DNA from: Mycolicibacterium sp.
Lineage (GTDB): Bacteria; Actinomycetota; Actinomycetes; Mycobacteriales; Mycobacteriaceae
Direction of reading: 5' to 3'
Length of the DNA: 64,000 bases
Assembly: GCA_020637165.1 (NCBI GenBank)
Contig: JACJWN010000003.1
Span: 186,001 to 250,000 of the forward strand
This document shows positions 41,115-50,180 of this stretch, one piece after another. A program made the position numbers and the translations under genes. The notes under the pieces were generated by a model. That model did no database searches and was not told where the DNA came from. It saw only the letters and a program-made list of their open reading frames with translations. Position 1 is the stretch's first letter, and each line of letters opens with the position of its first letter.

Positions 41115-43835
41115 TCAGTCCACCCGAACAAGGGCGGGCTCGCCGCCGTATCCGGTGACCCGCACCCAGCCCGGCCTGGGCCCGCCGGGCAGCACCCGGC
41201 CGTGGATCTCCGCGGTCTCATGGGGGAAGACCGTCACGTAGTTGTCGTCGTACTCGATCGGCAGGATCTCGTCGGAATCGGGGGAGGTGAGCAGCTCCGC
41301 CCGGCAGAAGAACGCGAGATTCGGGGTCGGGTTGCTCAGCCGGACGGTGACCTCTCCGTCGGTGCCCCCGGCGCGCGCGGAGATGTCCATCCGCGGCCTG
41401 GCGATGGTGTTCAGTGCGGTCATATCGGCCCAGCTGACCTGGGTGGTGGCGAAGGCGGTGTCGTTCTCCGGCGATCCGAGGTCGTCGATCTGCCGCGATT
41501 GCCAGTAGACGTTCTCGGTCAATCTGGTTCCGTCGTTGTTCAGCAGCTCGGCGCGAACGAAGAACACCGGCGAATCGGGCGGGCCGGCTCCCAGCGTGAG
41601 TGCGGCGGTGACCCCGCCGGACTCGACGTCGATGTTCTCGGCCCGGCGATCGTCGCGGACCCGCCCGGAGACGTCGTAGACCCGCACCCGCACCCGCAGG
41701 CCCTTGCGATCGTCGGGACCCTGGTTGACAACGCGCACATGGGCCCGTCGGTGCTCGCCGGTGGCGTAGGAGTCGAACACCACCGACAGCGGGCGCAAAC
41801 CCTTCTTGGCGCCGTAGTAGGCCCCGCCCGGCCGCAGGTAGTAATCGAAGATATTGCCGAAGAACGACGGCCAGTGACTGTTGAGCATCCAGTAGACCGT
41901 CATCTTGTGGCTGTCCCAGCCGTTGGCGGCGAAGGACTCGAACTGGGCCCGGGTCGACTCGTAGTGGGCGAGTTGAGCCTTGTCCGCAAACATCTCGGCG
42001 CTGGTTGAGGGGCCGTATCGCAGGTCGATCACCCGCCGGATGCTGGTCAGCCCGGAGTTGCCCGGATTCGCGCCGGCGTGGAAGTACCAGGTGTCGTTGA
42101 TCGGCCACAGCTTGTCCGGGGGGATGAACGACCGCAGGCTGGCGAACGGCGGGATGTGCTCGTTGTCGCCCTGCTCGGCGCTGGATCCACGAGCCGCGCG
42201 GTAACGGCCGGAGAACCAGTAGGACGGCGGGCGCCAGGTGTAGGGGCCGGCCATCTCGATCCCGTCCCACAGTGGGGTGCCGTCGGAATCGCGGGCGAAG
42301 GAGGAGACGGTGTCGACGATCGCGTTGGGCCAGTGCAGATCCTCCAGAATCCGCCGATACTCGCGTCGAACGTCATCCGGCGGCCGGCCGTCGCTGCCGT
42401 TGGCCCAGAGGAACACCGAGGCGTGCGGGCGCAGCATTGCGATCTGGGAGGCCAGGCTGTCCCGGGCGACGCGGCGATCCTCGTCGTCCCACTGCTGCCA
42501 TCGCTCCCACTGGTTGCAGCACATCCACCCGTACATCAGCGGTATGCCCATCTCGTCGGCCATCTCGACGAAGCGGGCCGAGGCGATCTTTGATTCCAGC
42601 CGCAGCATGTTGACCCCGAGATCCCGGGCGTAGCGCAGGATGGCGGCGTCGCGCTCCGGGTCGTAGGTGTAGAGCAGATCCGGGGTGTAGGTGGCGCCGC
42701 GGACCAGGTAGTCCCGGCCGTTGACCCGAAGGAAGAAATCGCCGTCGCCGTCGGCGTCGCGTTCTCCGCTGATGGTGCGGATGCCGAAACGCAGAGCCGA
42801 CGTCGCGGTCGGGACGCGGTTCTGCAGGAAGTCCAGCTGGAGGTCGTAGAGATCGGGCCGGCCCAGGGTGTAGGGCCACCACAGGTCCGGGCCGTCGATG
42901 GTCAGTTGCCCGAATTCGTCGGGGGAGTAGGCGATTTCGCGCCGTTCTCCGGGTCTCAGTGACACCGCTTGCTCGACCCGGACGGGGTCCTTGCCCTCGC
43001 GGGTGATCGTAGCCCGCAGGACTCCGTGAGCCGGCACCTCCGAGTGGTTGCGGACGTCGGCATACACGGTCAGCCGGGCGCTGTCGGTGGCCGGCAGTGG
43101 CAGGTCGGTGGTCACCGTTGCCGGGCCGATGCCCACCTGGCCGAAGGCTCGCAGGTGCACCTGCTTCCAGACTCCGGCGTTGCGGTCGGAGACGAAGGAG
43201 ACCCCTTCCCGGTGGCCGAGGTAGCGCCAGTTGATCCAGTCGTACCAGCTGTCGGCCAGTTCGACGCCGTCGAGGTCCTGGATCGTCCGTTCCGGAGTGA
43301 CCTTCACCGCCAGCGTGTTCACAGCGACCGCGGTGACTGCCGGGGTCACATCGAGTTGATGGTCGGTGTACATGCCGACGACCCGGTCGCTGTCTGCGAT
43401 GCGACGGCCGTTGAGCCAGATCTCGGCCCGGTAGTTGATGCCGGGAAAGTCCAGCAGGTAGGTGGCGAAGCCCGCGGGAGCGCTGAAGGTGGTGCGGTAC
43501 CACCAATCCTGCAGATAGAGGTCCTGGGGAACCTCGGTGAGCAGGTTCATCCCGTAGTAGAGGTTCGGGTAGACACCGGCGTCCTGCAGGATCCCCAACA
43601 CCGTGGCCGGCATCCTGGGGACGGCGGTCCAGGAAGTGTCGTCATAACCCGCGGTGGAGATCGCGGCGCCATCGGCGGGCAGGCCGGTCGCAGAGGTGAG
43701 TTTCCAGCCCCCGGACAACTCGACGTCCTGCCCGGCGGGCGGGGTGAGCGGGCTGGGCGGGGTGAAACCCCGGTAATCACCGGCGCACACCACCAGCAGC
43801 ACGATCGCGGAGATCGCCAGCCAGGTCCTCGCCAC
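41115..43835 (-). CDS. GH2-family exo-beta-D-glucosaminidase-like glycosidase
   Basis: Large glycoside hydrolase of about 906 residues, membrane-anchored or secreted by VARTWLAISAIVLLVVCAG. It has an N-terminal sugar-binding domain (TTFSAPAGFATYLLDFPGI, NYRAEIWLNGRRIADSDRV), immunoglobulin-like domains, and a TIM barrel beginning GVNMLRLESKIASARFVEM. ANGSDGRPPDD matches the general-acid segment of actinomycete exo-glucosaminidases (CsxA type), which use Asp here; the nucleophile is probably Glu in DNEHIPPFASLRSF. A C-terminal beta domain follows. The GTG at 43835 was chosen; a TTG at 43877 would add 14 residues. Likely acts on glucosamine-containing polysaccharide such as chitosan. Confidence 0.84.
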   Translation of the reverse strand: MARTWLAISAIVLLVVCAGDYRGFTPPSPLTPPAGQDVELSGGWKLTSATGLPADGAAISTAGYDDTSWTAVPRMPATVLGILQDAGVYPNLYYGMNLLTEVPQDLYLQDWWYRTTFSAPAGFATYLLDFPGINYRAEIWLNGRRIADSDRVVGMYTDHQLDVTPAVTAVAVNTLAVKVTPERTIQDLDGVELADSWYDWINWRYLGHREGVSFVSDRNAGVWKQVHLRAFGQVGIGPATVTTDLPLPATDSARLTVYADVRNHSEVPAHGVLRATITREGKDPVRVEQAVSLRPGERREIAYSPDEFGQLTIDGPDLWWPYTLGRPDLYDLQLDFLQNRVPTATSALRFGIRTISGERDADGDGDFFLRVNGRDYLVRGATYTPDLLYTYDPERDAAILRYARDLGVNMLRLESKIASARFVEMADEMGIPLMYGWMCCNQWERWQQWDDEDRRVARDSLASQIAMLRPHASVFLWANGSDGRPPDDVRREYRRILEDLHWPNAIVDTVSSFARDSDGTPLWDGIEMAGPYTWRPPSYWFSGRYRAARGSSAEQGDNEHIPPFASLRSFIPPDKLWPINDTWYFHAGANPGNSGLTSIRRVIDLRYGPSTSAEMFADKAQLAHYESTRAQFESFAANGWDSHKMTVYWMLNSHWPSFFGNIFDYYLRPGGAYYGAKKGLRPLSVVFDSYATGEHRRAHVRVVNQGPDDRKGLRVRVRVYDVSGRVRDDRRAENIDVESGGVTAALTLGAGPPDSPVFFVRAELLNNDGTRLTENVYWQSRQIDDLGSPENDTAFATTQVSWADMTALNTIARPRMDISARAGGTDGEVTVRLSNPTPNLAFFCRAELLTSPDSDEILPIEYDDNYVTVFPHETAEIHGRVLPGGPRPGWVRVTGYGGEPALVRVD

Positions 43836-43937
43836 GATGCCTGATCTTGGCAGAGCCTGCGGGGCGGGCACTGGCAACAGTCACGGTGGGGGCCGACATG
43901 CGATCTTCACGGATGGGCTGAAACCCCAACGGAGGTC

Positions 43938-43949
43938 TAGGCTTGTGCC
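43938..43949 (+). promoter_or_regulatory. Leaderless -10 element of the GNAT fusion gene
   Basis: TAGGCT (43938-43943) is 6 nt before the ATG at 43950. Confidence 0.6.
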
Positions 43950-44609
43950 ATGACCGATCAGGACCGTGCCGTTACTCGCCGCGCCATCGCCGATGCTCTA
44001 CTGACAGCGCTGGAGCGGCGCCATGAAGTCCTCGATGCCATCGTGGAGTCCGCCGACCGCGAGTCCGCGGTCGAGGCCGTCACCGCGCTGCTGGGCAAGT
44101 CCCGGGTCGGGGCGGAGGCGGTGATGGGTATGTCGTTCGACCAGCTCACCAAGGAGTCGCGGCGCCAGATCGCCGCCGAACTGGATGACCTCAACAGCCA
44201 GCTCAGCTTCACCGTCAGCGAGCGGCCCGCGAGCGCCGACGACACCCTGCGGCTGCGGCCCTTCTCCGACCACGCCGATCGCGATCTCTTCGGTGCCCGC
44301 ACCGAGGAGATCGGTGCCGCCGGCGACGGGTCCGGATCGCCGGCCGGCAACCTCGATGACGAGATCACCTCGGCGCGCAATCGTCTGCGCGCCGAGGAGG
44401 CGGCCTGGTTCGTCGCCCTCGACGGCGAGGAGAAGGTCGGGCTGGTGTTCGGTGAACTCGCCGGCGGCGAGGTGAATGTCCGGATCTGGATCCACCCCAC
44501 CCATCGCAAGAAGGGCTACGGGACCGCGGCCCTGCGCAAGTCAAGGTCCGAACTGGCTGCCGTGTTTCCGGCTGTCCCGCTGGTGGTGCGCGCGCCCGGC
44601 GGCTTCTGA
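43950..44609 (+). CDS. GyrA-like helical domain fused to a GNAT acetyltransferase
   Basis: The 219-residue protein has two parts. Residues about 10-85 (RRAIADALLTALERRHEVLD, AVTALLGKSRVGAEAVMGMS, FDQLTKESRRQIAAELDDLN) resemble the coiled-coil tower region of DNA gyrase subunit A, where helix segments read like AxAxLxMxLxxLT...RxxIxxEL. Residues about 95-219 are a GNAT fold with acetyl-CoA motif A: VNVRIWIHPTHRKKGYGTAALRKS. It may be an N-acetyltransferase targeted by a GyrA-like oligomerisation or binding domain. The stop is 3 nt before the MpaB-family gene. Substrate unknown. Confidence 0.75.
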   Translation: MTDQDRAVTRRAIADALLTALERRHEVLDAIVESADRESAVEAVTALLGKSRVGAEAVMGMSFDQLTKESRRQIAAELDDLNSQLSFTVSERPASADDTLRLRPFSDHADRDLFGARTEEIGAAGDGSGSPAGNLDDEITSARNRLRAEEAAWFVALDGEEKVGLVFGELAGGEVNVRIWIHPTHRKKGYGTAALRKSRSELAAVFPAVPLVVRAPGGF

Positions 44610-44612
44610 GGG

Positions 44613-45857
44613 GTGGCAGCGGTTCCGGCGGCCTTCAGGTATCCGGAGGCCCGCACGGGCACCGGGCATGCTCGGATCCGGGACCGGGTGTTGCGGCTGA
44701 GCGGCGTCGACCTTTTCCCCACCGATGACGTCGCCGCGGCGTTCATCAGTGGCCTCACCGAAGGGGACCCGGTCGCGGAGCGGTTCGTGGCCGAGACCTA
44801 TCACGGTGAACTCGGCGCCCGGAAGGCTCGCGAACTCGTTGAGCAGGCCCTTCAGGTGGGCATCGACAACGTCGGTGAGGTGCCGGAGTCGCTGCGGGAG
44901 CTTCTCGAGGACTTCGAGAACATCCCGGACTGGGTGGACACCGACCTGGTCGAGGAGGGTGCGGCGGTCTGGCGTAGGTGGGCCTATGCGCTCGGCGCGG
45001 TCGGAAACGCCGGGACCATGGACACCTACACCGAAAGCTGGCTGGCGCTGCCGCTGTCGCTGTCGGGCGGCTACGCCGGCGACCGGGCGCTGCATCGCTA
45101 TATGGAGACCTCCCGGTGGTGGATCGAGGTGAGCAGCCCCGGAGCGGTGTTGCGGCCGGGTTCTGTCGCCAGGGCCATCTCGCTGCACGTGCGGGTCATG
45201 CACGTCAGTGTCCGCGCCCGGGTCAAAGAGCACCCGGAATGGGACTTCGAGCGGCTGGGCCTGCCGATCAGCCAGTCGGCGATGCTGCTCACCCTGCTGG
45301 GGGGCAGCGTCGCACCGGCGCTGGGCCTGACCGCGCTGGGGTTTCTCACCTCACCCCGGGAGATGCGCGCGGTGCTGCATTTCAACCGGTACTGCGGACA
45401 TCTCGTCGGTGTGCGCTGCGAGGGCTATTTCCCGGAGACCGTGTTGGACGCGTGGCGCATTCTGTTCATGGCCGACTCGGCCCGCAGCTATGACTCGGCA
45501 CAGACCGGCGCAGAACTCGTCGAGTCCTTCGTTCCGGCCTTCGCCCCGAAACCGGGCCAACGCGGGCTGAACCGGCTGCGCGCCGGCTACCACTACCGGG
45601 TGCAGGCCGGCTATTCCGGCTTGTTCATGCTGCCGTGGAATCGAAAGCGCTATGACCTGCCCTCTCCGGCACCGGGGATGGCGCTGCTGCTACTGCGGGC
45701 GCCGTTGATCGCGGGGGTGGAAGTCGCCCGCCGGGTGATTCCCGGTGTGGACCGGCGCTGGCAGCGCTTCGCCCTGCGGAGGTGGGAGCGGTGGTACCGC
45801 TGGCAGTCCGGGGGGAAAGACGCCGAGTTCGAGGCGGCGGTTCCGCTGCGCCGATAG
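44613..45857 (+). CDS. MpaB/DUF2236-family oxygenase-like protein
   Basis: Helical protein of 414 residues of the DUF2236 family, which includes heme-dependent rubber-cleaving Lcp and MpaB. Visible segments: [75 protein letters not shown] (candidate proximal His), and [20 protein letters not shown]. No signal peptide. The GTG start is 3 nt after the GNAT stop, so the genes form an operon. Its substrate is unknown; family members oxidise hydrophobic substrates. Confidence 0.82.
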   Translation: MAAVPAAFRYPEARTGTGHARIRDRVLRLSGVDLFPTDDVAAAFISGLTEGDPVAERFVAETYHGELGARKARELVEQALQVGIDNVGEVPESLRELLEDFENIPDWVDTDLVEEGAAVWRRWAYALGAVGNAGTMDTYTESWLALPLSLSGGYAGDRALHRYMETSRWWIEVSSPGAVLRPGSVARAISLHVRVMHVSVRARVKEHPEWDFERLGLPISQSAMLLTLLGGSVAPALGLTALGFLTSPREMRAVLHFNRYCGHLVGVRCEGYFPETVLDAWRILFMADSARSYDSAQTGAELVESFVPAFAPKPGQRGLNRLRAGYHYRVQAGYSGLFMLPWNRKRYDLPSPAPGMALLLLRAPLIAGVEVARRVIPGVDRRWQRFALRRWERWYRWQSGGKDAEFEAAVPLRR

Positions 45858-45868
45858 TCTGCAACCCG
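45855..45868 (+). promoter_or_regulatory. Leaderless -10 element of cinA
   Basis: TAGTCT (45855-45860) overlaps the previous stop codon and lies 8 nt before the ATG at 45869. Confidence 0.6.
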
Positions 45869-47140
45869 ATGAGCGCGCGCGCAGGAATCCTGGTGACCGG
45901 GACCGAGGTGCTGACCGGCCGGGTCGCCGACCGCAACGGTCCGTGGGTGGCCGATCGGCTGCTCGAGCTGGGCGTCGAGTTGGCCCACCTCACGATCTGC
46001 GGAGACCGTTTCGCCGATATCGAGGCCCAGTTGAGGTTTCTGCGCTCCGAGGGTGTGGACCTGATCGTGACGACCGGCGGCCTCGGTCCGACCGCCGACG
46101 ATATGACCGTCGCCGCGGTCGCCAGCTTCTGTGGTCTCGAACTCGTGCTGGACGAGGCGATGGAGGCCAGGATCGGCGAGATCGTGGCCAGATGGATGGC
46201 TCGTTTCCCGGACGTCGACGCCGAGGCGCTCCGCGCCGCCAATCGCAAACAGGCGATGGTGCCCGTCGGCGCCGAGGTGCTCGATCCGGTCGGAACCGCG
46301 CCCGGTGTGGTCGTGCCAGGTGAACCCACGGTGGTGGTGCTCCCGGGGCCGCCCAAGGAATTGCAGGGGATGTGGGCGGCGGCGGTGTCCGCCGACGCGG
46401 TGCGGCAGGCCCTGGCCGGACGCACGGTGTACCGGCAGGAGACCGTCCTGATGTTCGGGGTGGCGGAGTCGGGCCTGGCCGAAACGCTGCGCGAGGCAGA
46501 ACGGCTGGTGACCGGTTTCGAAGAGCTGGAGATCACCACCTGTCTGCGGCGGGGCGAACTCGAGGTGGTCACCCGCTACGAACCCGGCGGGGAGCCGACT
46601 TACCGCTCGCTGCTGGAACTCCTGCGGCAGCGGCACGGCGCCGCGATCTTCTCCGAGGACGGCTCGGGAATCGATGAACAGGTGGCCGGGCTGCTGGCGG
46701 GCCGGCGGATCGCCACCGCGGAATCGTGTACCGCGGGGATGCTGGCCGCGCGGCTGGCCGACCGGCCGGGTTCGTCCGCCTACCTCGTCGGCGGGGTGGT
46801 CGCCTACGCCAACGAGGCGAAGGTGGCCCTGCTCGGTGTGGATGCCGCGCTGATCGCCGAGCACGGGGCCGTGTCGGCCGAGGTTGCCGAGGCGATGGCA
46901 GCCGGGGCATTGCGTCGGTTCGACGCCGACACCGCGGTCGCCATCACCGGGGTGGCCGGGCCCGGCGGCGGCACCGAGGACAAGCCGGTAGGCACGGTGT
47001 GGTTCTGCTTGGCGCTGAGCGACGGACAGGCGGTGACCCGGTGTGTCCGGGTACCGGGCGGGCGCGCCGATGTCAGGGAACGCTCGACAACGGTGGCGAT
47101 GCACATGCTGCGCCGCGCGCTGACCGGCGCCACACCCTGA
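45869..47140 (+). CDS. cinA: Competence/damage-inducible protein CinA homologue (nicotinamide-nucleotide amidohydrolase)
   Basis: Two-domain protein of 423 residues. Residues 1-170 form a MoCF-biosynthesis domain ([51 protein letters not shown]) with ADP-ribose/NMN pyrophosphatase-like function in the family. Residues about 265-420 form the CinA C-terminal PncC-type NMN deamidase ([54 protein letters not shown]). In mycobacteria CinA is linked to NAD recycling and tolerance of NAD-adduct drugs such as isoniazid; katG, which activates isoniazid, is 8 kb downstream as in H37Rv. The start is leaderless-type. Confidence 0.93.
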   Translation: MSARAGILVTGTEVLTGRVADRNGPWVADRLLELGVELAHLTICGDRFADIEAQLRFLRSEGVDLIVTTGGLGPTADDMTVAAVASFCGLELVLDEAMEARIGEIVARWMARFPDVDAEALRAANRKQAMVPVGAEVLDPVGTAPGVVVPGEPTVVVLPGPPKELQGMWAAAVSADAVRQALAGRTVYRQETVLMFGVAESGLAETLREAERLVTGFEELEITTCLRRGELEVVTRYEPGGEPTYRSLLELLRQRHGAAIFSEDGSGIDEQVAGLLAGRRIATAESCTAGMLAARLADRPGSSAYLVGGVVAYANEAKVALLGVDAALIAEHGAVSAEVAEAMAAGALRRFDADTAVAITGVAGPGGGTEDKPVGTVWFCLALSDGQAVTRCVRVPGGRADVRERSTTVAMHMLRRALTGATP

Positions 47141-47154
47141 AGGGCTTCCGGCCG

Positions 47155-47949
47155 TCAGCCGGGGGCCAGGGCAGCCCGCTCGACGGGGAAGTCGAAATAG
47201 GTGTCTGGGTAGGGCTCTCCGACGCCGGCCGGGGCGTAGGTGAAGTGCCACCATTCCTTGTCGTAGTTGACGAATCCCTGCCGTTGCAGGCCCTCGAGGA
47301 GCAGTAGCCTGTTCTTGGCCTGATCGCCGCCGATACGCGGGTCTGCGGTGTTGGCAAGGGTGTCGAAACAGTCGAAGCCGGTGCCCATGTCGATCGAGTC
47401 GTCCGGGAACCGGCGGTCCTGCGGGGCGGCGCAGTCCACCAGCGGTTGGCCGGGAATGTACGAAGCGGCCGGGCCAGCGGTCGCGGACAGGGGGACAAGG
47501 GTCACGTCCAATGTGCTGCCGCGGCTGTGGCCGGACCGCTCGGCGATGTAGCCGTCGTCGAACAGCACGGACTTGTCGACGCGGGGGGAGAACTCAGCTT
47601 TCATACGTTGATCGGCCAGGTTCTCCGCCCAGGCCACGAAGTCGTCCACCGCCCGCTGCGGCCGGTAGCAGTCGTAGACCTTCAGGCTGTAGCCGTCTTC
47701 GAGGAAGTCCTGCTGGGCTCGCCGCAGAGCCTCCGCGGCCGGGCGGGTGAGGATGCACAGGGGCTCCCGGTACCCGTCTACCGGCTCACCGGTGAAGTTG
47801 TGCGGGGTGATGTAGCGGATGTCGGCGAGGATGCTCGCGGCGATATCCTGCAGCACGACGAATTCCTCGGGAGCGGCCGGCGGTGCGCCCGCGGCGGCCT
47901 GCGGAGCGCTGAGCAGCAGGGCGGCGGCAACTGCCCCGAACCTGCGCAT
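47155..47949 (-). CDS. Secreted D-alanyl-D-alanine dipeptidase (VanX/Ddp type, M15D)
   Basis: Zinc dipeptidase of 264 residues cleaving D-Ala-D-Ala. A signal peptide is visible (RRFGAVAAALLLSAPQAAAG), so it acts in the envelope. The zinc ligands are His and Asp in SGHSRGSTLDVTL and His in DKEWWHFTY, whose Glu is the catalytic base. The substrate Arg is in KVYDCYRPQRAVDDF. Cysteines in LCILTRP, YDCYRP, VDCAAP and FDCFDT could pair. The ATG follows the agmatinase stop immediately (TGAATG), so both are one transcript. A role in peptidoglycan recycling or D-Ala-D-Ala turnover is inferred. Confidence 0.88.
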   Translation of the reverse strand: MRRFGAVAAALLLSAPQAAAGAPPAAPEEFVVLQDIAASILADIRYITPHNFTGEPVDGYREPLCILTRPAAEALRRAQQDFLEDGYSLKVYDCYRPQRAVDDFVAWAENLADQRMKAEFSPRVDKSVLFDDGYIAERSGHSRGSTLDVTLVPLSATAGPAASYIPGQPLVDCAAPQDRRFPDDSIDMGTGFDCFDTLANTADPRIGGDQAKNRLLLLEGLQRQGFVNYDKEWWHFTYAPAGVGEPYPDTYFDFPVERAALAPG

Positions 47950-48993
47950 TCAGTCGGCCAGCGGGGAGGGCGGCCCGGGTTTGCCGTTCGCGGCGTCGCG
48001 GCGGCGTGCGGCCATCCCGGCAAGCGCCTCGAACACCACGCGGTGGGCGGCGTTGACGGTCAGCTCGGCGTGGTCGTAGGCGGGTGCCACCTCGACCACG
48101 TCGACACCGGCGACATCGTGTTCGTAGCAGAGCTGGCGCACCATCCTCAGCAGGTCCGCGCTGGTGATCCCACCGGGCTCCGGCGTTCCGGTGCCGGGGG
48201 CGTGGGCGGGGTCCAGGACGTCGATGTCGACCGAGACGTAGAGCTTGTCGGCCTTGGCGAGCGCCTCGCCGACGGCCCGGCGCATAACTTCCTTGAAGCC
48301 GTGGTCCCAGATCTCCTGCATGGTGTGCCAGGTCATGCCCTGGTCCTGCATCCATTCGAAGGTGTCCTGGGGCGGCCAGTAGCCGCGCAGACCCACCTGG
48401 ACGAAGTGGGTGCCCGGCACGGCACCGGATTCGATGAGCCGGCGCATCGGGGTGCCATGGCTGGCCAGGTTGCCCTCGATGATGTCAGCGGTGTCGGCGT
48501 GGGCGTCGAAGTGGACGATCCCGACGTTGCCGTAGCCGTGCACGTCGGCGACCGCCGTGGCCGCCGGCCAGGTGATCGAATGGTCGCCGCCGAGAATCAC
48601 CGGGACGATGCCGCGAGAGGCGATGGCGTGCACCCGTTCCCGGATGTTGGCGTGGGACCGTTCGGTCTGGCCGTGCGGGCAGTAGGCGTCGCCGAAGTCC
48701 ACCACCTCCAGCCAGTCGAAGATCTCCAGACCGAGGTCCAGGTGGTAGGTCCCCGGTTCGTAGGCGGTGGCGCGGATGGCGCGGGGACCGAAACGTGCGC
48801 CCGGCCGGTTGGTGGTGCCCACATCGAAGGGCGCCCCGATGACAGCCACGTCGGGCTTCCAGGAGTCGAGTTGCTCGGGCTCGGTCAGGAACGGCCGATG
48901 CCCGAAGGAGACCATCCCCGAGTAGGCAATTTCGAGTTGCTCTGCCATGCCCGGCGGGAGGTCACGGGAGGGCCGGTGGTGGTCGCCGCTCAT
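47950..48993 (-). CDS. speB: Agmatinase/ureohydrolase family protein
   Basis: Manganese-dependent ureohydrolase of 347 residues. Metal ligand motifs are all present: LGGDHSITWPAA (His), VHFDAHADTADI (Asp-His-Asp), and SVDIDVLDPAHAPGTGTPEPGG (Asp/Asp). Agmatinase would yield putrescine and urea, but guanidinobutyrase or guanidinopropionase activity is also possible, since substrate loops cannot be distinguished by eye. The first 45 residues are an extension before IAYSGMVSFGHRPFL. First gene of a two-gene unit with the dipeptidase. Confidence 0.88.
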   Translation of the reverse strand: MSGDHHRPSRDLPPGMAEQLEIAYSGMVSFGHRPFLTEPEQLDSWKPDVAVIGAPFDVGTTNRPGARFGPRAIRATAYEPGTYHLDLGLEIFDWLEVVDFGDAYCPHGQTERSHANIRERVHAIASRGIVPVILGGDHSITWPAATAVADVHGYGNVGIVHFDAHADTADIIEGNLASHGTPMRRLIESGAVPGTHFVQVGLRGYWPPQDTFEWMQDQGMTWHTMQEIWDHGFKEVMRRAVGEALAKADKLYVSVDIDVLDPAHAPGTGTPEPGGITSADLLRMVRQLCYEHDVAGVDVVEVAPAYDHAELTVNAAHRVVFEALAGMAARRRDAANGKPGPPSPLAD

Positions 48994-49058
48994 CAGACTG
49001 ACATTACCGCCCGGGACACCGACGGGAGGGGCGTCAACGGCAGCCCGCCGTGGTCAGC

Positions 49059-49475
49059 TCAGTCTTGACCCGGCACGGGATCAGCGTCGGCCGCCCCGCC
49101 GAGTGGGGGATCCAGCAGGTACTCGGCCCGGTTCCCGCCGCGTCGGCGAGCCCGGTGCACCGCCGTGACGGCCAATGCGATCACCTCATCGGGCATAGCC
49201 GAGGGTGACTGGGAATATCGTCGAGATCAGACGCCCGGACATCGGGTTGACGCAGACCACGCAACCGGCAGCCAACAACAGCGAGCCCAGCACCACGGTG
49301 GTGATGGACTGAGCCCGGGTCGGCCACCGATAACCCAACCACGGTACGACCAGCGCCGCACAGGCCAGCGGTATGGAGGCAAGTAGTGCCCTGCCCCTGG
49401 AATCGTGCTGGCGGCCGGGTTGGCGGCGGCCAGCAGCGGCGGCAGGCTGAGTAGGAAAATACAGCCCGCCACCAA
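49059..49475 (-). pseudogene. Frameshifted small membrane-protein gene
   Basis: In the 569-bp gap between the agmatinase and methyltransferase genes, three pieces in different minus-strand frames read like one gene. They are VAGCIFLLSLPPLLAAANPA (near 49470-49400), LASIPLACAALVVPWLGYRW then SITTVVLGSLLLAAGCVVCV up to a TGA at 49186, and VIALAVTAVHRARRRGGNRA to TGA at 49059. The first two are transmembrane-like, the third is basic and Pro/Gly/Asp-rich. Two frameshifts would be needed to restore one ORF. It may be a decayed membrane gene (H37Rv has membrane genes here), or two short overlapping genes. The rest of the gap (48994-49058 and 49476-49562) shows nothing clear. Confidence 0.5.
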
Positions 49476-49562
49476 CCCGCATCACGGTCCGTTGGTGGCC
49501 AATGGTGGTCAACCTCGAGGTGATCACTTAGTACCGATCGGGCATGCCGCCGGCGATGAGTT

Positions 49563-50162
49563 TCACCGGGCCGTCCGGTGCACCGATACCGCGTAGTCCC
49601 CACCGGCGAACGGCGTGCGCGCCCAGGTGGCCCACCGGCCCGCCGCCACCAGACCGGCCGCCGCCGCCAGGTCGTCGTAGCGCTGCAACGGAAGCCGGTC
49701 GGCCCGGATGCTGAAGCCGGCCACCAACACACCGCCGGGGGCCAGCCGGGCGGACAGGTTGGACAACACCTGTCCCTCGGTGTCCGGTTCGGTGAAGATC
49801 ATCACGTTGCCGGCCAGCAGCACTAGGTCGACGGCGTCGGGGAGCTGATCGTCAACCCGGCTCAGATCCGCCAGGTCGGCGGTGATCCAGCTCAGTTCGG
49901 GGGCTTTGGCGCGGGCCGTGCCGAGCATGGCCTCGTCGGCGTCGACCCCGACGACGGCGAATCCTCGCCGGGCGAGTTCGATGGCCACCCGCCCGGTGCC
50001 GCAGCCGGCGTCGAGGACCGACCGTCCGCCGGATTCGGCGAGCAGTGACTCCACCAGGTCTGCCTCGCCGTGGATGTTCTGCCCGGCGGCGGCCATGGAC
50101 TCCCAGCGGCTGTCGTAGACCTCACCGCGCGGCGATTCGGTCCGTTGCCAGCGGGTGCTCAC
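49563..50162 (-). CDS. Class I SAM-dependent methyltransferase
   Basis: Rossmann-fold methyltransferase of 199 residues: SAM motif I SVLDAGCGTGRVAIELAR, acidic loop VVGVDADEAMLG, motif II ITADLADLS and AVDLVLLAGNVMIF. The N-terminal RGEVYDSRWESMAAAGQNIHGEAD resembles other small actinobacterial methyltransferases. GTG start. It lies 18 nt downstream of yaaA on the same strand. Substrate unknown. Confidence 0.88.
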   Translation of the reverse strand: MSTRWQRTESPRGEVYDSRWESMAAAGQNIHGEADLVESLLAESGGRSVLDAGCGTGRVAIELARRGFAVVGVDADEAMLGTARAKAPELSWITADLADLSRVDDQLPDAVDLVLLAGNVMIFTEPDTEGQVLSNLSARLAPGGVLVAGFSIRADRLPLQRYDDLAAAAGLVAAGRWATWARTPFAGGDYAVSVHRTAR

Positions 50163-50180
50163 ACAACCATCCTTGCACCG

